The position numbers and the translations under genes were made by a program. From the NCBI GenBank assembly GCA_963764305.1, contig CAVXSD010000006.1, positions 558,001 through 622,000 on the forward strand: a DNA stretch of 64,000 nt. Direction: 5' to 3'. Source of the stretch: Bog-473 sp963764305. GTDB lineage: Bacteria > Actinomycetota > Acidimicrobiia > Acidimicrobiales > RAAP-2. Under the pieces are notes generated by a model. The model was not told the DNA's origin and made no database searches. It worked only from the letters and a program-made list of their open reading frames with translations. Each line of letters begins with the position of its first letter. Position 1 is the first letter of the stretch. This document shows positions 62,015 to 64,000 of this stretch, in pieces.

Positions 62015-62410
62015 ATGGCGGACTTTGCGGACGTCGAGCAGGTCATCGCCGGGCTCCCCGAGGTGACCGAGGGGGCGAGGCACGGCAACCGGACCTGGTT
62101 CGTCGCCGGCAAGGCCTTCGCCTGGGAACGGCCGTTCTCAAAGGCCGATATCAAGCGGTTCGGCGACACCACACCACCACAGGGTCCGATTCTCGCCCTC
62201 TGCACCGCCGATGTGGCCGACAAGGATGCCCTGCTGGCCACCGGCACCAAGGGGTTCTTCACCATCCCGCACTTCGACGGCTACGCCGCCGTCCTCGTGC
62301 AGCTACGGGCGGCCGCCAAAAAGCCGCTGCGTGAGGCGATCGAGGACGCCTGGTTGGCCTGCGCTCCCGAGACCCTGGCCCGCGGCTTCCTCGGCGACAC
62401 CCGACCCTGA
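62015..62410 (+). CDS. MmcQ/YjbR-family protein
   Basis: This 131-residue protein has the double-wing fold pattern of the MmcQ/YjbR family: a short N-terminal helix (DVEQVIAGLPEVTEG), then RHGNRTWFVAGKAFAWERPF and a C-terminal helix with KPLREAIEDAWLACAPETLA. Related proteins bind DNA or are uncharacterised. No Shine-Dalgarno is present; the TAGCGT box 6 bases upstream suggests a leaderless mRNA. The gene converges on a phosphatase gene. Confidence 0.85.
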   Translation: MADFADVEQVIAGLPEVTEGARHGNRTWFVAGKAFAWERPFSKADIKRFGDTTPPQGPILALCTADVADKDALLATGTKGFFTIPHFDGYAAVLVQLRAAAKKPLREAIEDAWLACAPETLARGFLGDTRP

Positions 62411-63157
62411 CCCTTGCTCACGCCGGCGCGGTACCCCGCACGAGTCGTTGAAGCGCAGCAGGATGAAACGGTCCTCCGAGGGCACCCACTCCCATTCGGT
62501 CATGGACGCGTGCGCAATGCGCACCCAGCCCCGCCGGTACACCTCCGGCGGCACTCCGAGGAAGTCGATCATGGTCGCCTCGACCACCCCGGCGTGGACG
62601 GCGGCCACCACCAGCTCACCCGGGTGGTGGCGCACCACGTCGCGCACCGCGCCTGAGGCCCGGGCCACGAACTCCGACCAGCTCTCACCCCCCGGAGCGA
62701 TCGGCACGGTGGGGTCGTTGTCCCAGTCGGGCACCCCGAACTTCTCGACCACGTCGTCCCACTCCAGGCCGTCGGCTTGTCCGGGATCCAGCTCGGAGAG
62801 ATCGCGGCGCTCGCGTACCGGGCCGAGGGCCGTCGGTCCGGGCCCCACCACGGGTCGGAGTCGCTCCGCGGTCTCAGTCGCCCGGGGCAGCACCGAGGAA
62901 TACAGCGCCGCTGCCTGGCGCAGTTCGCCGCTCTCGTAGAGGCGGTCGGCCAGTGCGGCCACCTGACTGCGCCCCAGGTCGGTCAGTCCCGTGCAGCCCT
63001 TGCGCCCGCCGACAACAAGGTTGAGGTTGCACTCGGCCTCGCCGTGGCGCACGAGCACGATCCGGGCAACACCCGCTTCCGGGCGGAAGATCCGCAGGAC
63101 CCCCTCGTGGGCGCGCTCCGCGCCCTCGCCGGCGGCATCGCCCGCGCCCGCGCTCAC
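62303..63157 (-). CDS. Histidine phosphatase family protein, 3' end uncertain
   Basis: This is a phosphoglycerate-mutase-like phosphatase. The N-terminal catalytic motif VLVRHGEAECN lies about 40 residues in, after an Ala/Gly/Glu-rich start; the second histidine is in VAAVHAGVVEATM. The GTG overlaps the stop of the VWA gene. As read, the frame passes through FILLRFNDS and on to a stop at 62303, overlapping the convergent MmcQ-like gene by 108 bases with non-conserved residues. If one base is missing near 62448, the protein would end at 62418, 7 bases short of the neighbour, giving about 246 residues. The short form is more natural. Confidence 0.82.
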   Translation of the reverse strand: MSAGAGDAAGEGAERAHEGVLRIFRPEAGVARIVLVRHGEAECNLNLVVGGRKGCTGLTDLGRSQVAALADRLYESGELRQAAALYSSVLPRATETAERLRPVVGPGPTALGPVRERRDLSELDPGQADGLEWDDVVEKFGVPDWDNDPTVPIAPGGESWSEFVARASGAVRDVVRHHPGELVVAAVHAGVVEATMIDFLGVPPEVYRRGWVRIAHASMTEWEWVPSEDRFILLRFNDSCGVPRRREQGSGSGVAEEAAGQGLGSAGQPGVLDRLTQRLFGGRP

Positions 63158-64000
63158 GCCAGGTTGCCGACGAACTGCTCGAGGTGTCGCAGCGTGCGGC
63201 ACTCCACCACCTCGTCGCAGTGCGCCGCGTACTCGCCCACGATGGAGTCGCCCGATCCCCAGTAGTCGCGCGGCTCGGGATTGAGCCAGTAGACGCGCCG
63301 CGCCCGGGCCTGCAGGTCCTCGAGCACCCATGACTGGGCCGCGTGGTAGTTGTTGCGGGCGTCCCCCAGCACCATCACGCTCGAGCGCGAGGTCACCTGG
63401 TCGCCCCAGCGCCGGTGGAACTCGGTCAGCGCGTGCCCGTAGTCGGAGTGCCCGTCCACCCAGATGACGTCCGCCTCCAGGTTGATGCGGGCCACCGCTT
63501 CCGCCGGGTCGACCACGCCCTCGAAGAACCGCGTCACCTCGTCGATCCCGTCGACGAAGACGAAGCTGCGCACCTTGGAGAACTGCGACGAAATGGCGTA
63601 CACCAGGTGCAGGGTGAAGCGGGCGAAGCTCGCCACCGACCCCGAGATGTCCGCGATGACGAAGATCTCCGGCTTGGCCGGGCGCGGGTGGCGGAAGCGC
63701 GGCTCAATGGGCACCCCGCCCGTGGAGAGCGAGCGCCGCATGGTGGCGCGGAAGTCGAGGGGGCCCTTGCGGCCGTGGCGGCGCTTGCGGGCCAGACGGA
63801 CCGCCAGCTTGCGTGAGAGCGGCTGGAGCACCCGGTGCAGCATGGCCAGCTCCTCGCGGGTGGCGTGCATGACGTCGATGTCCTCGGGCAGCGGCTTGCG
63901 CACGGAGCGGGCCAAGGCCTCTGCTCCCCGGTCCTCGACAAGGCGCCGGCGGATCTCCGTCTCGACGGAGCTGCGGAACTTCTCGATGCGTGCCCTGAAA
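63154..64000 (-). CDS. VWA-domain protein, CoxE-like (N-terminus beyond window)
   Basis: The C-terminal 281 residues are present; the frame is open to the right edge. The von Willebrand A domain has the metal-binding motif DxSxS in IADISGSVASFARF, a glycine/threonine region in DGHSDYGHALTEF and the third motif in VMVLGDARNNYHAA. The segment before it is basic and helical (PLSRKLAVRLARKRRHGRKG). Such proteins usually act with a MoxR-type ATPase encoded next to them, which would lie to the right of the window. The phosphatase gene overlaps its stop (GTGA). Confidence 0.85.
   Translation of the reverse strand, partial: FRARIEKFRSSVETEIRRRLVEDRGAEALARSVRKPLPEDIDVMHATREELAMLHRVLQPLSRKLAVRLARKRRHGRKGPLDFRATMRRSLSTGGVPIEPRFRHPRPAKPEIFVIADISGSVASFARFTLHLVYAISSQFSKVRSFVFVDGIDEVTRFFEGVVDPAEAVARINLEADVIWVDGHSDYGHALTEFHRRWGDQVTSRSSVMVLGDARNNYHAAQSWVLEDLQARARRVYWLNPEPRDYWGSGDSIVGEYAAHCDEVVECRTLRHLEQFVGNLA

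Overview
The window comes from a high-GC actinobacterium. Acidimicrobiia is the most likely class. The reasons are the conserved actinobacterial operons (yebC-ruvCAB, rimP-nusA-ylxR-infB, rpsB-tsf-pyrH-frr-cdsA-dxr-rseP-ispG), two F420-type luciferase-like oxidoreductases, frequent GTG and TTG starts, a two-component/GerMN-lipoprotein cassette like mtrAB-lpqB, and a secreted protein built of YWLVASDGG repeats. No rRNA, tRNA, CRISPR array, phage or insertion sequence was found.

Layout. 1-10.7 kb (mostly minus strand): yebC-ruvC-ruvA-ruvB and yajC-secD (secD runs off the left edge). These blocks are separated by a plus-strand response regulator/histidine kinase pair and a minus-strand half-size ABC exporter. 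10.8-18.8 kb is an accessory stretch: a frameshifted hypothetical gene, two alpha/beta hydrolases, a DUF222/HNH protein, an F420-type oxidoreductase, an SDR, a DUF1275 membrane protein and a frameshifted potassium-channel-like gene. 18.8-48.1 kb is one long minus-strand housekeeping block. In transcription order it holds xerC; rpsB-tsf-pyrH-frr; cdsA; dxr-rseP-ispG; proS; rimP-nusA-ylxR-infB-rbfA-truB-ribF-rpsO-pnp; an M16 peptidase; dapB; a TetR/rhomboid/TetR/di-iron insertion; dapA; and RNase J. 48.2-52.6 kb (plus): an orphan peptide-binding lipoprotein-like protein followed by response regulator-kinase-GerMN lipoprotein. 52.6-54.7 kb (minus): an F420-type oxidoreductase, nadD, a small membrane protein and rsfS. 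54.8-57.6 kb (plus): class II DAHP synthase coupled to the repeat protein with a lysozyme-like C-terminus. 57.8-64 kb: small accessory genes (a Clp-N/NTF2-like fusion, a P-loop kinase, a methyltransferase, a universal stress protein, a beta-lactamase-fold esterase, an MmcQ-like protein, a histidine phosphatase and a VWA protein cut by the right edge).

How the genes work together. The central block joins translation (S2, EF-Ts, RRF, IF-2, RbfA, RimP, S15, ProRS), RNA turnover (PNPase, RNase J), isoprenoid, phospholipid and nucleotide precursors (Dxr, IspG, CdsA, PyrH) and lysine/diaminopimelate synthesis (DapA, DapB). Stop/start overlaps of 1-8 bases are common, so translational coupling is probably widespread.

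Two window-wide patterns stand out. First, at least five otherwise healthy genes, including the DAHP synthase, are split by single-base indels; sequencing or assembly error explains this better than decay. Second, short tandem arrays (mostly 9-bp units that keep the reading frame) recur inside genes (ABC exporter, TetR, TruB, IF-2) and between genes. Several genes also have a TAnnnT box 6-9 bases before the start codon with no Shine-Dalgarno, which suggests leaderless mRNAs.
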